Positions 1-8,781 of a stretch of 64,000 bases of DNA are shown here, piece by piece. Where the stretch lies: NCBI RefSeq assembly GCF_004354045.1, contig NZ_SMRT01000023.1:1-64000 (forward strand), written 5' to 3'. The notes beneath the pieces were generated by a model. It was not told the origin of the DNA and did not search any database. It worked only from the letters and a program-made list of their open reading frames with translations. The position numbers were made by a program, and so were the translations under genes. This DNA is from Paenibacillus piri (GTDB taxonomy: Bacteria > Bacillota > Bacilli > Paenibacillales > NBRC-103111). The stretch's first letter is position 1, and every line of letters starts with the position of its first letter.

Positions 1-2
1 AC

Positions 3-275
3 CAGTCTGGCCCCTTTGAGGCTGAGGATACAAAACGCATTAAATCCGGCAACCGATTCCTTCGCTATTACCTGGTTGAAGCTGCCAACTCGGTGAAAAA
101 CTGCGATGAAGAATTCGGCGAGTATTACCGGAAGAAGTATAAGGAAGTTCCCAAGCACCAACACAAACGCGCCCTCGTCTTAACGGCAAGAAAACTTGTG
201 CGTCTGGTCGATGTGCTGCTACGCAACGACCAACTTTATACGCCACGGAGGAAGGTGAACAACGCGAAGGGATAA
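3..275 (+). mobile_element. IS110-family transposase, C-terminal fragment (5' end outside window)
   Basis: An open frame enters from the left edge and runs 90 codons to a TAA. The visible part has the pattern of the IS110/IS116/IS902 transposase C-terminal domain: a KSGNRFLRYYLVEAANS block, in which the conserved G-N-x-x-L-R and A-A residues help form the active site. It is followed by a basic region ending in RALVLTARKLVRLVD. The full protein would be about 400 residues, so whether the copy is intact cannot be judged here. The 185 bases after it hold no gene and presumably include the element's right end. IS110 elements lack terminal inverted repeats, so the exact end is not visible. Confidence 0.8.
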
Positions 276-460
276 CGCCTCCTTTGTCAAAGTCCTTCAA
301 GGATTCCCAGTAAAATTCTGGTAAAAAATCGGATTTTAGGCTGGGTCTGATTTGATGCGTCCATTTTTCCTGACTGATCTACTTTACGGCCAAGAAAATT
401 TCCAATTCGATTGAATCAGGGACTTGACATCATACCGCTGGACTTAACAAATTGGGATGA

Positions 461-1309
461 TCAAGCATATGCATATAATTTCCAATTTTCTTCCATTTGT
501 TCCATATCCGCTGCGCCGGTAAAAACGAATACTCTATGTTTGAACAGCTGAGATTGCCCCAGACCGAGCTTCCATTCCCCTGCGATGCAGCGGCTCGGCG
601 ATATGCCGAGCTGTCCGTCGACCCGCCAGGGCACCGGATGCTCCGGGTTGTCCGGATGATCCATGAAGGCTACGCCCGCCATACCGATCCTTCCCTCGAT
701 CGGCATGCTTACCGCGACCCAGCGGGCGCGCTTTCCTTCCGCCTCCGCATTTTGCAGCCCCTCGCTGTTCATTGCATTCCCGCCCGACTCTTTGCGGTAT
801 GGCATGCGGATAAACAAGCCGCCATATTCATGCCGGCCGAAGGTCAGCTCCTTCTTGGCTTGCAGCGTCCATTCCAGGTCGAGGAGGTAGGCTGTTCCAA
901 GATCGCGCAGCGTCCATGCCTGCGTCTCCGCAAGCATAACTTCCCCTGACGGGTGCTTCCAGTCCGTTTCGACAGTCCACCCGGCTTGATTGTCCTTCAT
1001 GACGGCAGGCTGCAGCGGCTTCGGATGAAAGGTGCCGTCGCTCGGATTGCCGCGGACGCCTTCCTCCCAGAACCCGATTCCGTTAACATCGTTTAACCCG
1101 ACATAGAGCCCATGCTGCCATGGATGATGCGGCGGCGCATTCTCGGTCAATACGCCCGCTCCGTCGGGAGCGGCGATTGGATGAATAAACGGGCGTTTGT
1201 CTGGTTCGGCATTTTGCACGAGAATCGGTTCCTCGCCGCCTGACCTGTAGATACAAACCCTATGCTCCGAATGTGATACCCGCAATCCATCCTTGGATAT
1301 ATCGTTCAT
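461..1309 (-). CDS. DUF6807 / PmoA-like family protein
   Basis: A 282-residue cytosolic protein with no signal peptide. The block HHPWQHGLYVGLNDVNGIGFW near residues 60-80 is the hallmark of the PF14100 family (named 'methane oxygenase PmoA', now DUF6807). The members seen in sugar clusters have nothing to do with methane oxidation and look like beta-sandwich, mutarotase-like proteins. The ATG at 1309 has AGGAGG eight bases upstream. It is the last gene of the importer-1 unit, directly after a Gfo/Idh/MocA oxidoreductase, a pairing common in Paenibacillus and Bacteroidetes glycan loci. A role in processing the imported sugar is likely, but the reaction is unknown. Confidence 0.75.
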   Translation of the reverse strand: MNDISKDGLRVSHSEHRVCIYRSGGEEPILVQNAEPDKRPFIHPIAAPDGAGVLTENAPPHHPWQHGLYVGLNDVNGIGFWEEGVRGNPSDGTFHPKPLQPAVMKDNQAGWTVETDWKHPSGEVMLAETQAWTLRDLGTAYLLDLEWTLQAKKELTFGRHEYGGLFIRMPYRKESGGNAMNSEGLQNAEAEGKRARWVAVSMPIEGRIGMAGVAFMDHPDNPEHPVPWRVDGQLGISPSRCIAGEWKLGLGQSQLFKHRVFVFTGAADMEQMEENWKLYAYA

Positions 1310-1437
1310 GGAATGATCCTCCTATTTTTTAAGTTATATTGAAAGTATAAGATTTTATGCTTAGCTTCGCACAACCTAGACAAACGTGCTCGTTCTCGAA
1401 GGAAGGCAGCCGTTTATCCTGGTTGGACCTTCGAGCT

Positions 1438-2544
1438 TTAGCGAAATACCGGAATATCGACCTGCCGCCCGTTCTGCATCGCCGACTGATGCGCGCAGAT
1501 GCCCGCACAGGTCCAGTTCGCGGCTGTATACGCATCCGGAAAGGCGGGACGCCGCTCCACGATACTCATCACAAACTCATGCGCCAAATGAGGATGCGCT
1601 CCCCCGTGACCGTTCCCCTGCAAAAACGACAAATGCCGGTTATCGTCCGCATCGTAAACGCCTTGCATTGTATACTTTTGTATACTTTCCGGCAGCAGAT
1701 GCGCATAGTCGGGAATCGTGACCCGTTTGCCTTCTTCTCCCGTAAAAATAATCGGCGCTTCCGCTTCCAGCTGCTGCCATTCGAAGCTCATCCGGTCCGC
1801 GTAAATATCGAAGCTTTCGATATATTCCCGGGACGTCTCAAACAACGAGCGGGTGACTTCCATCGCCAGATTCGAATCCCGCAGCCGGAACAAGGCGGAT
1901 TCCACGGCAAACGGCGAGCCGTATTTGGCTGCGAGCGAGTCCGCTATGGCGCCGGAGCCCAAGCAGGAGACGAACTCCGCCTCCTTGCCGGCAAGGGCAA
2001 GCAGCGGGCTTACCGCATGTGTGGCGTAATGCATCGGCGGCAGCCCTTCCCAATAGCCCGGCCAGCCGCCCATTTCCTGCTGATGCGAGCCGCGAAGAAA
2101 TTGAATCCGGCCGAGGCGCCGACTGTCCCGCAGCTCCCTCACGAACAGAAACTCGCGCGTATATACGGCGGTCTCCATCATCATGTAATTTTTCCCCGAA
2201 GCCTGCTGGGCCTGAACAATCCGTCTGCAATCTTCTACGGTCGTCGCCATCGGGACCGTGCAGGCGACATGCTTCCCGGCCATCAACGCCTTGACGCTTT
2301 GCTCGGCGTGATCAGGGATAGGCGTATTAATATGCACCGCATCAATGTTCTCATCCTCGAGCAAGGCGTCGAAATCGGTGTATCGGGCCTCTATGCCGAA
2401 ATGATCCCCGATCTGCCGCAGTTTGTCCTCCGAGCGCTGGCAGACGGCATACATCTCCGTATGCGGATGATGCTGATAAATCGGAATAAATTCGGCGCCG
2501 AAGCCCAATCCGACGAGGGCGACGCGTATCGGTTTACTGCTCAT
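1438..2544 (-). CDS. Gfo/Idh/MocA-family oxidoreductase lacking the usual EKP lysine
   Basis: A 368-residue protein with an N-terminal Rossmann motif (VALVGLGFGAEF, residues 8-19) and the C-terminal alpha/beta domain of the Gfo/Idh/MocA family, usually NAD(P)-dependent sugar oxidoreductases. The usual catalytic EKP lysine after strand five is replaced: the protein reads GKHVACTVPMATT, with Thr-Val-Pro where Glu-Lys-Pro is expected. It may be a recognised subfamily with another mechanism or may lack the usual hydride chemistry. The start at 2544 has GGAGG eight bases upstream. It lies between permease and PmoA-like genes, so it probably acts on the sugar imported by cluster 1. Confidence 0.8.
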   Translation of the reverse strand: MSSKPIRVALVGLGFGAEFIPIYQHHPHTEMYAVCQRSEDKLRQIGDHFGIEARYTDFDALLEDENIDAVHINTPIPDHAEQSVKALMAGKHVACTVPMATTVEDCRRIVQAQQASGKNYMMMETAVYTREFLFVRELRDSRRLGRIQFLRGSHQQEMGGWPGYWEGLPPMHYATHAVSPLLALAGKEAEFVSCLGSGAIADSLAAKYGSPFAVESALFRLRDSNLAMEVTRSLFETSREYIESFDIYADRMSFEWQQLEAEAPIIFTGEEGKRVTIPDYAHLLPESIQKYTMQGVYDADDNRHLSFLQGNGHGGAHPHLAHEFVMSIVERRPAFPDAYTAANWTCAGICAHQSAMQNGRQVDIPVFR

Positions 2545-2585
2545 GCCTATGTCCTCCTTGATCTTTTCTTATTGCCTTGTCATCT

Positions 2586-3473
2586 TTATTCCTTTAATCC
2601 AGTCATCGTGATGCCTTCGACGAAATACCGCTGGGCGCAGGCATACATAATTAGTACAGGCATCGTCACGATGACGGCTCCCGCCATCAGATAGCTCCAC
2701 TGATTCGTATACGTGCCTTGAAAAGTCGCAAGCCCAAGCGACAACGTCTTCAACCGGTCGCTGTTAATGTAGATTAACGGAGCCAGGAAATCGTTCCACG
2801 TCCCCATAAAGGCGAAAATGGCCAATGTCGTAAGCGCCGGCTTGGCATTCGGCAAAATTACGTGCCAAAAAATTCGCGGGTAGCCGCAGCCGTCGATCAT
2901 CGCCGATTGCTCCAGCTCCTTCGGGATCGACAGCATAAATTGCCTCAGCAAAAACGTGCCGAACGCGCTGAACAACCCCGGGATAATAAGCGCGTAGTGG
3001 GTATCCAGCCAACCCAGCAGTTTAATGATTTTGAAAATCGGAATCATCGTCACCTGATATGGAATCATCATCGTGCCGAGAAACATCAGAAACATCGCAT
3101 CCCGCCCGGGAAAACGCAGCCGGGCAAAGGCGTAGGCTCCCATCGAAGAGGTTACGAGCTGACCCAGGATGACAAACAGCGTTATTTTGACCGTATTGAA
3201 GAAATACAGGCCCCAAGGCGCATTTTGAAACATGTAGCTGTAATTGGCCCACAAAATTTGCTTCGGAATCCATATGGGCGGAAACATATACATCTCATTC
3301 GAGCTTTTCAATGAGGTGGAAATCATCCACAGAAATGGGACGATCATCGCCACCGAGCCTGCGATCAACAGGAGATGCAGCACAGCCCGGAACGAATGCT
3401 TCCCCCATGAGGCTCTGCGCGTGCGGACAGCTTCCCCCGTCAGCCCGATCGCTTTGTCTCCGGTCATGTTCAT
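2586..3473 (-). CDS. Carbohydrate ABC transporter permease (MalG/AraQ type), importer 1
   Basis: A 295-residue inner-membrane protein of the CUT1 family with about six hydrophobic segments. The cytoplasmic EAA loop reads EQSAMIDGCGYPRIFWHVILP near residues 190-210, the site that docks the ATPase. The C-terminus (FVEGITMTGLKE) is typical of MalG-type partners. GGAGGT precedes the ATG at 3473. It lies 46 bases after its MalF-type partner, in the order lipoprotein, MalF-type, MalG-type. No ATPase gene is present, so a shared MsmX-type ATPase is presumed. Confidence 0.9.
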   Translation of the reverse strand: MNMTGDKAIGLTGEAVRTRRASWGKHSFRAVLHLLLIAGSVAMIVPFLWMISTSLKSSNEMYMFPPIWIPKQILWANYSYMFQNAPWGLYFFNTVKITLFVILGQLVTSSMGAYAFARLRFPGRDAMFLMFLGTMMIPYQVTMIPIFKIIKLLGWLDTHYALIIPGLFSAFGTFLLRQFMLSIPKELEQSAMIDGCGYPRIFWHVILPNAKPALTTLAIFAFMGTWNDFLAPLIYINSDRLKTLSLGLATFQGTYTNQWSYLMAGAVIVTMPVLIMYACAQRYFVEGITMTGLKE

Positions 3474-3519
3474 TCAGCTTACCTCCTTCCATTCCGCCAT
3501 CATCGCGCAGCGGTTAAGC

Positions 3520-4419
3520 TCAATTGACATCTTTGCGCTGGGCGAATTTCATTTGAATCATGGTAGCGATAAAAATAATGGCGAACAAGATGTAAGCCAT
3601 TGCCGAAGCGTACCCTTGCTTGAAAAACTGAAACGCATTTTGATAAATCCAGTAGACGACCGTCGTTGTAGACGAAGCAGGGCCGCCTGCGGTCATAATA
3701 TACACCTGATCGAATACCTGGATCGCGCGGATGGTCGACATAACCAGAACGAACAGCGTCGTATGTCTGAGCAGCGGCACCGTAATATAGATGAACCGTT
3801 TGAATGCCCCGGCACCGTCTATTTTGGCCGCTTCGTACAGCGAAACGGAAATGCCTTGCAAACCGGCAAGAAAGATGACCATATTGAAGCCGATATGCTT
3901 CCAAATACTCATGAGCATGACAGACGGCATCGCCCATGTATCGCTGGTAAGCCATGGAGGCTGATACAGCCCCCATTCGGACAATAGTCCGTTGATCAAG
4001 CCATAGTCTGTGCTATACAGCCATTTCCATACTTCCGCCACGGCGACCGTCGAGGTCACGACCGGGATAAAGAAAGCCGTCCGGTACAACACCTTCAAAC
4101 GAAGATTCATGTTGAGCACGATGGCGATGGTCAAGGCGATGCCGGCGTCCAAAGGAACGGTGCCCAGCGTAAAATATAGCGTATGTGCGAGCGAAGCGAG
4201 AAATTTGGCATCCGTCGCCAGCTGCACATAGTTATTGAAGCCGTTGAAGGTTGGCTCCGTTAACCCGTCGTATGTGGTCAAGCTGTAATAGAAGGAAACG
4301 ATTACCGGAATGCAGGTAAAGACGAGAAAACCGATAAAGATGGGCGCCACAAAGATATACCCCCAGAGCGCTTCCTTCGCAGACAACGAATTGCGAGCCT
4401 GAACTGCTCCCGTATGCAT
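3520..4419 (-). CDS. Sugar ABC transporter permease (MalF/UgpA type), importer 1
   Basis: A 299-residue integral membrane permease. The first membrane helix is at about residues 17-38 (GYIFVAPIFIGFLVFTCIPV), followed by the CUT1 signature SFYYSLTTYDG. The EAA loop is YEAAKIDGAGAFKRFIYITVP at about residues 215-235. It pairs with the downstream MalG-type permease and with the lipoprotein gene 41 bases upstream to form the channel of importer 1. A GGAG ribosome site precedes the ATG at 4419. The substrate is an oligosaccharide of unknown identity. Confidence 0.9.
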   Translation of the reverse strand: MHTGAVQARNSLSAKEALWGYIFVAPIFIGFLVFTCIPVIVSFYYSLTTYDGLTEPTFNGFNNYVQLATDAKFLASLAHTLYFTLGTVPLDAGIALTIAIVLNMNLRLKVLYRTAFFIPVVTSTVAVAEVWKWLYSTDYGLINGLLSEWGLYQPPWLTSDTWAMPSVMLMSIWKHIGFNMVIFLAGLQGISVSLYEAAKIDGAGAFKRFIYITVPLLRHTTLFVLVMSTIRAIQVFDQVYIMTAGGPASSTTTVVYWIYQNAFQFFKQGYASAMAYILFAIIFIATMIQMKFAQRKDVN

Positions 4420-4460
4420 GGTTATCCTGTCTCCTTTACTTACTCGCTGACTTCGCTGAC

Positions 4461-5750
4461 TTACTCGCCCATAATTTGATTCATATTGGTTACGATATTT
4501 TTCTGGGTCGCATCCGGAGCTTGTTTGCCAAGCATGAGAAGATCCATTTGCTCTTTAACGGCCTGGTGAATTTCCGCCCACTTGGGATGACGGAATTCGT
4601 CCATATTGATCAGCGGAGCGCTGTCCACGAACGCCTTCACATTTTCCGGAAACTTGGAATCGATAATCAGCTGGTTCGCTTCCTTATCCGTTGTGGCCGG
4701 CAGCGCCATGTTATATTTCGCCACGATCATCATGCCTTCGTGGCCTTCAAAAAACTTCAGCACCTCCCACGCTTCCTTCGGATGCTTCGTCTTGGCCGAC
4801 ATGCCCCAATTGAGCACGCCTGCCTTGACATTCTGATTCACGCCCTTCGGCTGCATCACAACATCCCATTTGAACGGCAGCGGTTCCGCCTTGAAGGGAG
4901 GCAAAAACCATAATCCGGCCTCGACCATGGCCGCCTGCTGATTGCGGAACAGCGCATCGGTGCCTTGACCCATCGAGGTGACTTCGGCCGTATTCGGCGT
5001 CGAATGATCGTCGACGACCATCTTTTTGATCGTCTGCAGCGATTTGAGCGCTTCCGGCGTGCCGTAGCCGCTTTTTTTGAAATCGGGAGTGAAAATATTG
5101 TTGCCGTTGCGCAGCATCCAGCCGCCCCAATTGGACAAACCGTTCGAAAGGACGAAGCCGTACTGCTTTTTTTCAGGGCTGCTGAGCTTTTTGGCAACAT
5201 TCAGGAAATCATCCTGCGTCCAGCTGCTCGTCGGATAGGGAACCCCGGCCTTGTCGAACAGATCCTTGTTATAATAAATAACGATCGGCGATATTTCCTG
5301 GGGGAGCGCATACAGCTTGCCGTCCAGCTTCAATGCATCGATGACGGAAGGATAAAACTGATCGACTTTAAAATCCGGGTCGGACTTAATAAATTCATCC
5401 AGCGGCTTTAATACCCCTTTTTGCGCCAATGGAGTCACCCAGTCGTTAATGTACAGGATGTCGGGCGCATCGCCGCCGGCGATCAAAGTCAACGTTTTTT
5501 GATAACGGTCTTTTCCGATATCCACCCAGTCGATTTTGATATTCGGATGCTGTTTCATGAACAGCTCCGCCGTTTCTTTTCTCAGCTTCATTTCTTGGTC
5601 GCTGCCGCTGATCGTCATTTTGATCGTAACCTGACCGCCGCTTGATTTCGCATTGTCATTGGCGCCTGCGTTCGTGCTTCCATCGCTGCAGCCCGCCAGT
5701 AAGCCGATCGGGAGCGCCATGCTGAGAGGCAATGCCATCCATTTCTTCAT
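4461..5750 (-). CDS. Extracellular sugar-binding lipoprotein, importer 1
   Basis: A 429-residue solute-binding protein (SBP family 1). The signal peptide ends in the lipobox LAGC (residues 18-21), so the mature protein is a lipid-anchored surface receptor. The bilobal SBP pattern is visible, with TAELFMKQHPNIKIDWV near the N-terminus and the GGDAPDILYINDW hinge region near residue 92. It is the first gene of the import unit behind a promoter at 5850-5879 and an overlapping CcpA-type cre box. The gene order suggests that the upstream kinase/regulator pair controls it. Ligand unknown. Confidence 0.9.
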   Translation of the reverse strand: MKKWMALPLSMALPIGLLAGCSDGSTNAGANDNAKSSGGQVTIKMTISGSDQEMKLRKETAELFMKQHPNIKIDWVDIGKDRYQKTLTLIAGGDAPDILYINDWVTPLAQKGVLKPLDEFIKSDPDFKVDQFYPSVIDALKLDGKLYALPQEISPIVIYYNKDLFDKAGVPYPTSSWTQDDFLNVAKKLSSPEKKQYGFVLSNGLSNWGGWMLRNGNNIFTPDFKKSGYGTPEALKSLQTIKKMVVDDHSTPNTAEVTSMGQGTDALFRNQQAAMVEAGLWFLPPFKAEPLPFKWDVVMQPKGVNQNVKAGVLNWGMSAKTKHPKEAWEVLKFFEGHEGMMIVAKYNMALPATTDKEANQLIIDSKFPENVKAFVDSAPLINMDEFRHPKWAEIHQAVKEQMDLLMLGKQAPDATQKNIVTNMNQIMGE

Positions 5751-5829
5751 CGTTTATTTCCTCCTGCATCTCAAGAGATTTTCAATGATTGATTTCGCCA
5801 CGCGGAAACTGATTTGGAAACCGAGACTG

Positions 5830-5842
5830 TGAAAGCGCTTCA
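5830..5842. promoter_or_regulatory. Catabolite-responsive element (cre, CcpA box)
   Basis: TGAAAGCGCTTCA is nearly palindromic and fits the Bacillus cre consensus TGWAARCGYTWNCW very closely. It overlaps the expected transcription start (about 5843) of the promoter just upstream, a position where CcpA represses by blocking initiation or elongation. It therefore probably silences importer 1 when a preferred sugar is present. CcpA itself is not in the window. Confidence 0.7.
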
Positions 5843-5849
5843 CGTTTTC

Positions 5850-5879
5850 ATTATAGGGGAGTGCTTGTATTACCGTAAA
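5850..5879 (-). promoter_or_regulatory. SigA-type promoter of the importer-1 operon
   Basis: On the minus strand there is a perfect -10 TATAAT (5850-5855) with a -35 of TTTACG (5874-5879, four of six consensus bases) at 18-base spacing. It lies 100 bases upstream of the lipoprotein ATG at 5750. The weak -35 is consistent with activation by the neighbouring AraC-type response regulator. Confidence 0.55.
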
Positions 5880-5893
5880 TTTGAAATAATTGA

Positions 5894-6607
5894 TTATTTT
5901 GTTTGATTTTTTAACTCCCGGTATTGCTTCGGCGTCATTCCGACCATTTTTCTGAAAATTTGGCTGAAATATTGCTGATCGATATAGCCGACCAGCTCGC
6001 CGATTTCGTAAATTTTAATGTCGCTGCTTTGCTCAAGCAGTCTGCAAGCATGATTGATCCGCAGCTGGGTGACATACCGTATAAACAGCTCGCCGGTCTT
6101 CTCCTTGAACAAACGGCTGAAATATTGGGGGGACAAACGCGCATGCTCGGCGACCTCGTTCAACGACAAGGAGGGCGAAGCATAATGGGATTCGATGTAG
6201 CGAATGGCAGACTGGATGGCGCTTTCGTATATGGCCGTCTCGTTATCCGGCTCCAGCCGCTCGCACATTTCAATCAGCTGCTCGTATTCAACCGGCTTCA
6301 GCAGCAAATCATGCACGCCGTAGCGAAGCGCGGTCCGTGCATATTCGAACTCGGCATAGCCGGTCAAAATAATAACCTTGAGCGAAGGCTGTACGGCAAT
6401 CGCCCGTTTGGCCAGCTCCAGCCCGTCCATAAGCGGCATCCGGATATCGGTAATCAATATGTCGACGTGATGCTTCCAAAGCAATTCCAGCGCAGCCTCC
6501 CCATTGGCAGCTTGTCCGACAATATGCCAGCCCGGCTTGTGCTTATGAAACTGCATCGATAATCCTCTCGTTACCAGCATCTCGTCATCCGCAAGCAAAA
6601 TATTCAT
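5894..6607 (-). CDS. Compact AraC-type response regulator (YesN-like)
   Basis: A 237-residue two-component response regulator. The receiver domain (residues 1-118) has the acidic pair ADDE (residues 6-9), the phospho-acceptor Asp in ILITDIRMP (about residue 55) and the conserved Lys in LLKPVE (about 104). An AraC-type double helix-turn-helix follows directly at about 135-237, ending in FSQIFRKMVGMTPKQYREL. It lacks the 200-350 residue linker of ordinary YesN proteins. The start follows GAGGAGG. It sits 15 bases behind the kinase gene and upstream of importer 1, its likely target. Confidence 0.9.
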   Translation of the reverse strand: MNILLADDEMLVTRGLSMQFHKHKPGWHIVGQAANGEAALELLWKHHVDILITDIRMPLMDGLELAKRAIAVQPSLKVIILTGYAEFEYARTALRYGVHDLLLKPVEYEQLIEMCERLEPDNETAIYESAIQSAIRYIESHYASPSLSLNEVAEHARLSPQYFSRLFKEKTGELFIRYVTQLRINHACRLLEQSSDIKIYEIGELVGYIDQQYFSQIFRKMVGMTPKQYRELKNQTK

Positions 6608-6622
6608 TTCGTCTCCTCCTCG

Positions 6623-8440
6623 TTATTTGGCTTCGCTCGATTCCATGCGGCCGTGCAGCGGAATTCGGATTGTAATCTCGGTGCCCTCACCCGGCTCGCT
6701 GCTAATATCCATCCCATAGGCCTCGCCGTAAAACAGCTTGATGCGCCGGTGTACATTTTCGATTCCCATCCCCAGGCGCTCTTCCAATATTTGAAAATGA
6801 TCGGCCATCCGCATCATCGATCGAATGAGCGCAAGCTGCTCCGGTCGAATGCCCGCTCCGTTATCACGGATCGTAATGAGGACCAATCCTTGATCAATGG
6901 CTTTCGTCGCAATCGTCAGCTTGCGGTTGCCCGACTTTTTCTCCAGTCCGTGATAAATCGCATTTTCCACCAACGGTTGAAGCAACAGCTTTAATATAGT
7001 CACATTCCCGATCGTTTCATCCCATATGCATTCAACCTCCAAATCCTCGAAACGAATTTGCTGAATCTGCAGGTAATTGCGGATATGCTCCAGCTCGGAA
7101 CGGAGCGGCACCGTTTGGCCTTTCCCGCCAATCGAATACCGGAACAGGTGCGATAAGGAAACGACCACCTTCGCCACTTCCTCCTGACCTCGAATAATGA
7201 GCATCCAATATAAAGAATCCAGCGTATTGTACAGGAAGTGAGGGTGTATGTTGGCCTGCAATGCTTTCAGCTCGGCTTCCCGCCGGCGCAGCTCCCCCTC
7301 GTACACCTGATTGATGAGAATGTTCAGCTTGCCTACCATGTGATTGAACGATTGGCTCAGATCGTTGATTTCCAACGTATGCGTCACCGGCAAATTCACC
7401 TGCAAATTTCCCTGTTCCACCCGCTTCATATTTCGTTGAATGTTGCTGATGGGCTTCGTAATGCGGGCGGATAATAATCTGGCCGTTATAAACACAAGCA
7501 GTATGGTGGCGCAGCCCGTTAATATTAATAAGTAGTTTACGTAATCCATCCCCTTCGTTAAGGAAGAAACGGGCAGGATTACGACAGAAGTCCAGTTCGT
7601 CCGGTGCAGCTTGTTGTATGTAACGAGGGAATGCACGCCGTTGACGGAATGAATAAAATGACCGGACACATCGTTCCGATCCTTGAAATTGTCGGCTAAG
7701 TAACGCTTCGTCTCCATCTCCATGGCTTCGTCGCTGCTCACTATGGCAAGGCCATCCTCATTGACGATGAACATGCTCCCGCCTTGGCCGATATCAATAT
7801 GAATGAGATCGTTCTCAATTTGCTTTTTATCCAATACGACCATGAAATAGCCGAGCGGGGTGTCGGTAATAAAATTCGGAATGGTCCGGATGCCGAATAT
7901 AAATGGGTACACATTGTCGCCGACGCCTGTTTTAACCTCAATCCATATCATGCGATCGTCAATATGGGCCAGCTTCTCCGGGTGCTGCAGCGTGAGCTGC
8001 CGAATATCCGATTGCTGCAAATAGCTGTTGTTAAATCCGTAGTAGCCGAATCGCGGCGAATACACCTGAGCGGCAATGACGTAAGGCTCCTGATTTACCG
8101 CGTTGTAGATCAGATGGCTTATTAAATCGCGGTCGGGCAGCTTCAAAACTTGACCCGAATAAACCTGGTTCAGCATGTTCTGCATCTCGTTATTGCTTAA
8201 TACGGTGGAAGCGCTGCTCTCCGCCTTGGCGATGATCTTATCGACCTTCTCGTTCTCCTGTTTAATCGTAACCAGAATGTAGTCGGTCGCTATTTCCTGA
8301 ATGACTTTGACCACGCCTTGATAGACGAGCAGACCGACAATTAAAAAACAACCGATAAATAAACATGAAAATTGGACGGTCATACTTGTCTTTATGCTTG
8401 GTTTGCCTTCGCGCCAGGGCGGGCGGAGACGGAATGACAT
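6623..8440 (-). CDS. YesM-family sensor histidine kinase, cluster 1
   Basis: A membrane-bound kinase of 605 residues if translation starts at the ATG at 8440, which has GAGAGGTG upstream; an in-frame ATG at 8470 is less well placed. It has one helix at about 20-42, an extracellular Cache-like sensor of about 250 residues, a second helix near 290-315, a HAMP segment, then the His_kinase box IHPHFLYNTLDS (phospho-His near 400) and the HATPase motifs LVENAIYHGLE and DNGAGI. Its regulator gene starts 15 bases later. It presumably senses the importer-1 substrate or a liganded binding protein. Confidence 0.92.
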   Translation of the reverse strand: MSFRLRPPWREGKPSIKTSMTVQFSCLFIGCFLIVGLLVYQGVVKVIQEIATDYILVTIKQENEKVDKIIAKAESSASTVLSNNEMQNMLNQVYSGQVLKLPDRDLISHLIYNAVNQEPYVIAAQVYSPRFGYYGFNNSYLQQSDIRQLTLQHPEKLAHIDDRMIWIEVKTGVGDNVYPFIFGIRTIPNFITDTPLGYFMVVLDKKQIENDLIHIDIGQGGSMFIVNEDGLAIVSSDEAMEMETKRYLADNFKDRNDVSGHFIHSVNGVHSLVTYNKLHRTNWTSVVILPVSSLTKGMDYVNYLLILTGCATILLVFITARLLSARITKPISNIQRNMKRVEQGNLQVNLPVTHTLEINDLSQSFNHMVGKLNILINQVYEGELRRREAELKALQANIHPHFLYNTLDSLYWMLIIRGQEEVAKVVVSLSHLFRYSIGGKGQTVPLRSELEHIRNYLQIQQIRFEDLEVECIWDETIGNVTILKLLLQPLVENAIYHGLEKKSGNRKLTIATKAIDQGLVLITIRDNGAGIRPEQLALIRSMMRMADHFQILEERLGMGIENVHRRIKLFYGEAYGMDISSEPGEGTEITIRIPLHGRMESSEAK

Positions 8441-8511
8441 TGGCATCACCTCTCGAGTTAGTGGATTCATATGCCATTATATAACGGTTTTTCCACAACA
8501 CGGAATGAAAA

Positions 8512-8536
8512 CGAAAAACAGCCCGAAAAATCGGGC
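8512..8536 (-). terminator. Intrinsic terminator-like hairpin upstream of the cluster-1 kinase
   Basis: On the minus strand GCCCGA, a four-base loop and TCGGGC form a perfect six-base-pair stem followed by TGTTTTT. No minus-strand gene ends just upstream: the next gene is the divergent Nudix gene. It is therefore either an orphan terminator shielding the kinase from read-through or part of a long kinase leader. Confidence 0.5.
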
Positions 8537-8781
8537 CTGACGGCAAACGGGTAGAGGGTCGAACTTCTATCCATTTGTCACGCGTTTGGTGATTTATCGT
8601 TTTAAAGTGTTAAAGTATTGTTATTCAGAACAGTCAGCTGGGTTCCGTTGTATAGTCAGCAAGGAATATGTGAATACGGTATCGAATAAGAAGAATATGT
8701 TGGTCGTCTCTTGCTTGTTCACTGTTAATGAGATAAGCACTTAAACTTCAACGAACATCCTAAATAAACGGAGGTGAATGT
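8537..8781. other. Intergenic region between the kinase and Nudix genes
   Basis: Together with the leader bases 8441-8536 this makes a gap of about 340 bases without a gene. It should contain the divergent promoters of the minus-strand kinase and plus-strand Nudix gene. A minus-strand TATAAT at 8476-8481, about 36 bases upstream of the kinase ATG, could serve the kinase, but I see no good -35 for it. No other gene or RNA is apparent. Confidence 0.4.

Noticed and set aside
1357..2694. Long open frame opposite the Gfo/Idh/MocA gene (445 codons, plus strand)
   Set aside because: It lies wholly across recognisable minus-strand genes with conserved motifs, has no ribosome site and its translation is rich in Arg/His/Gln with no recognisable domain.
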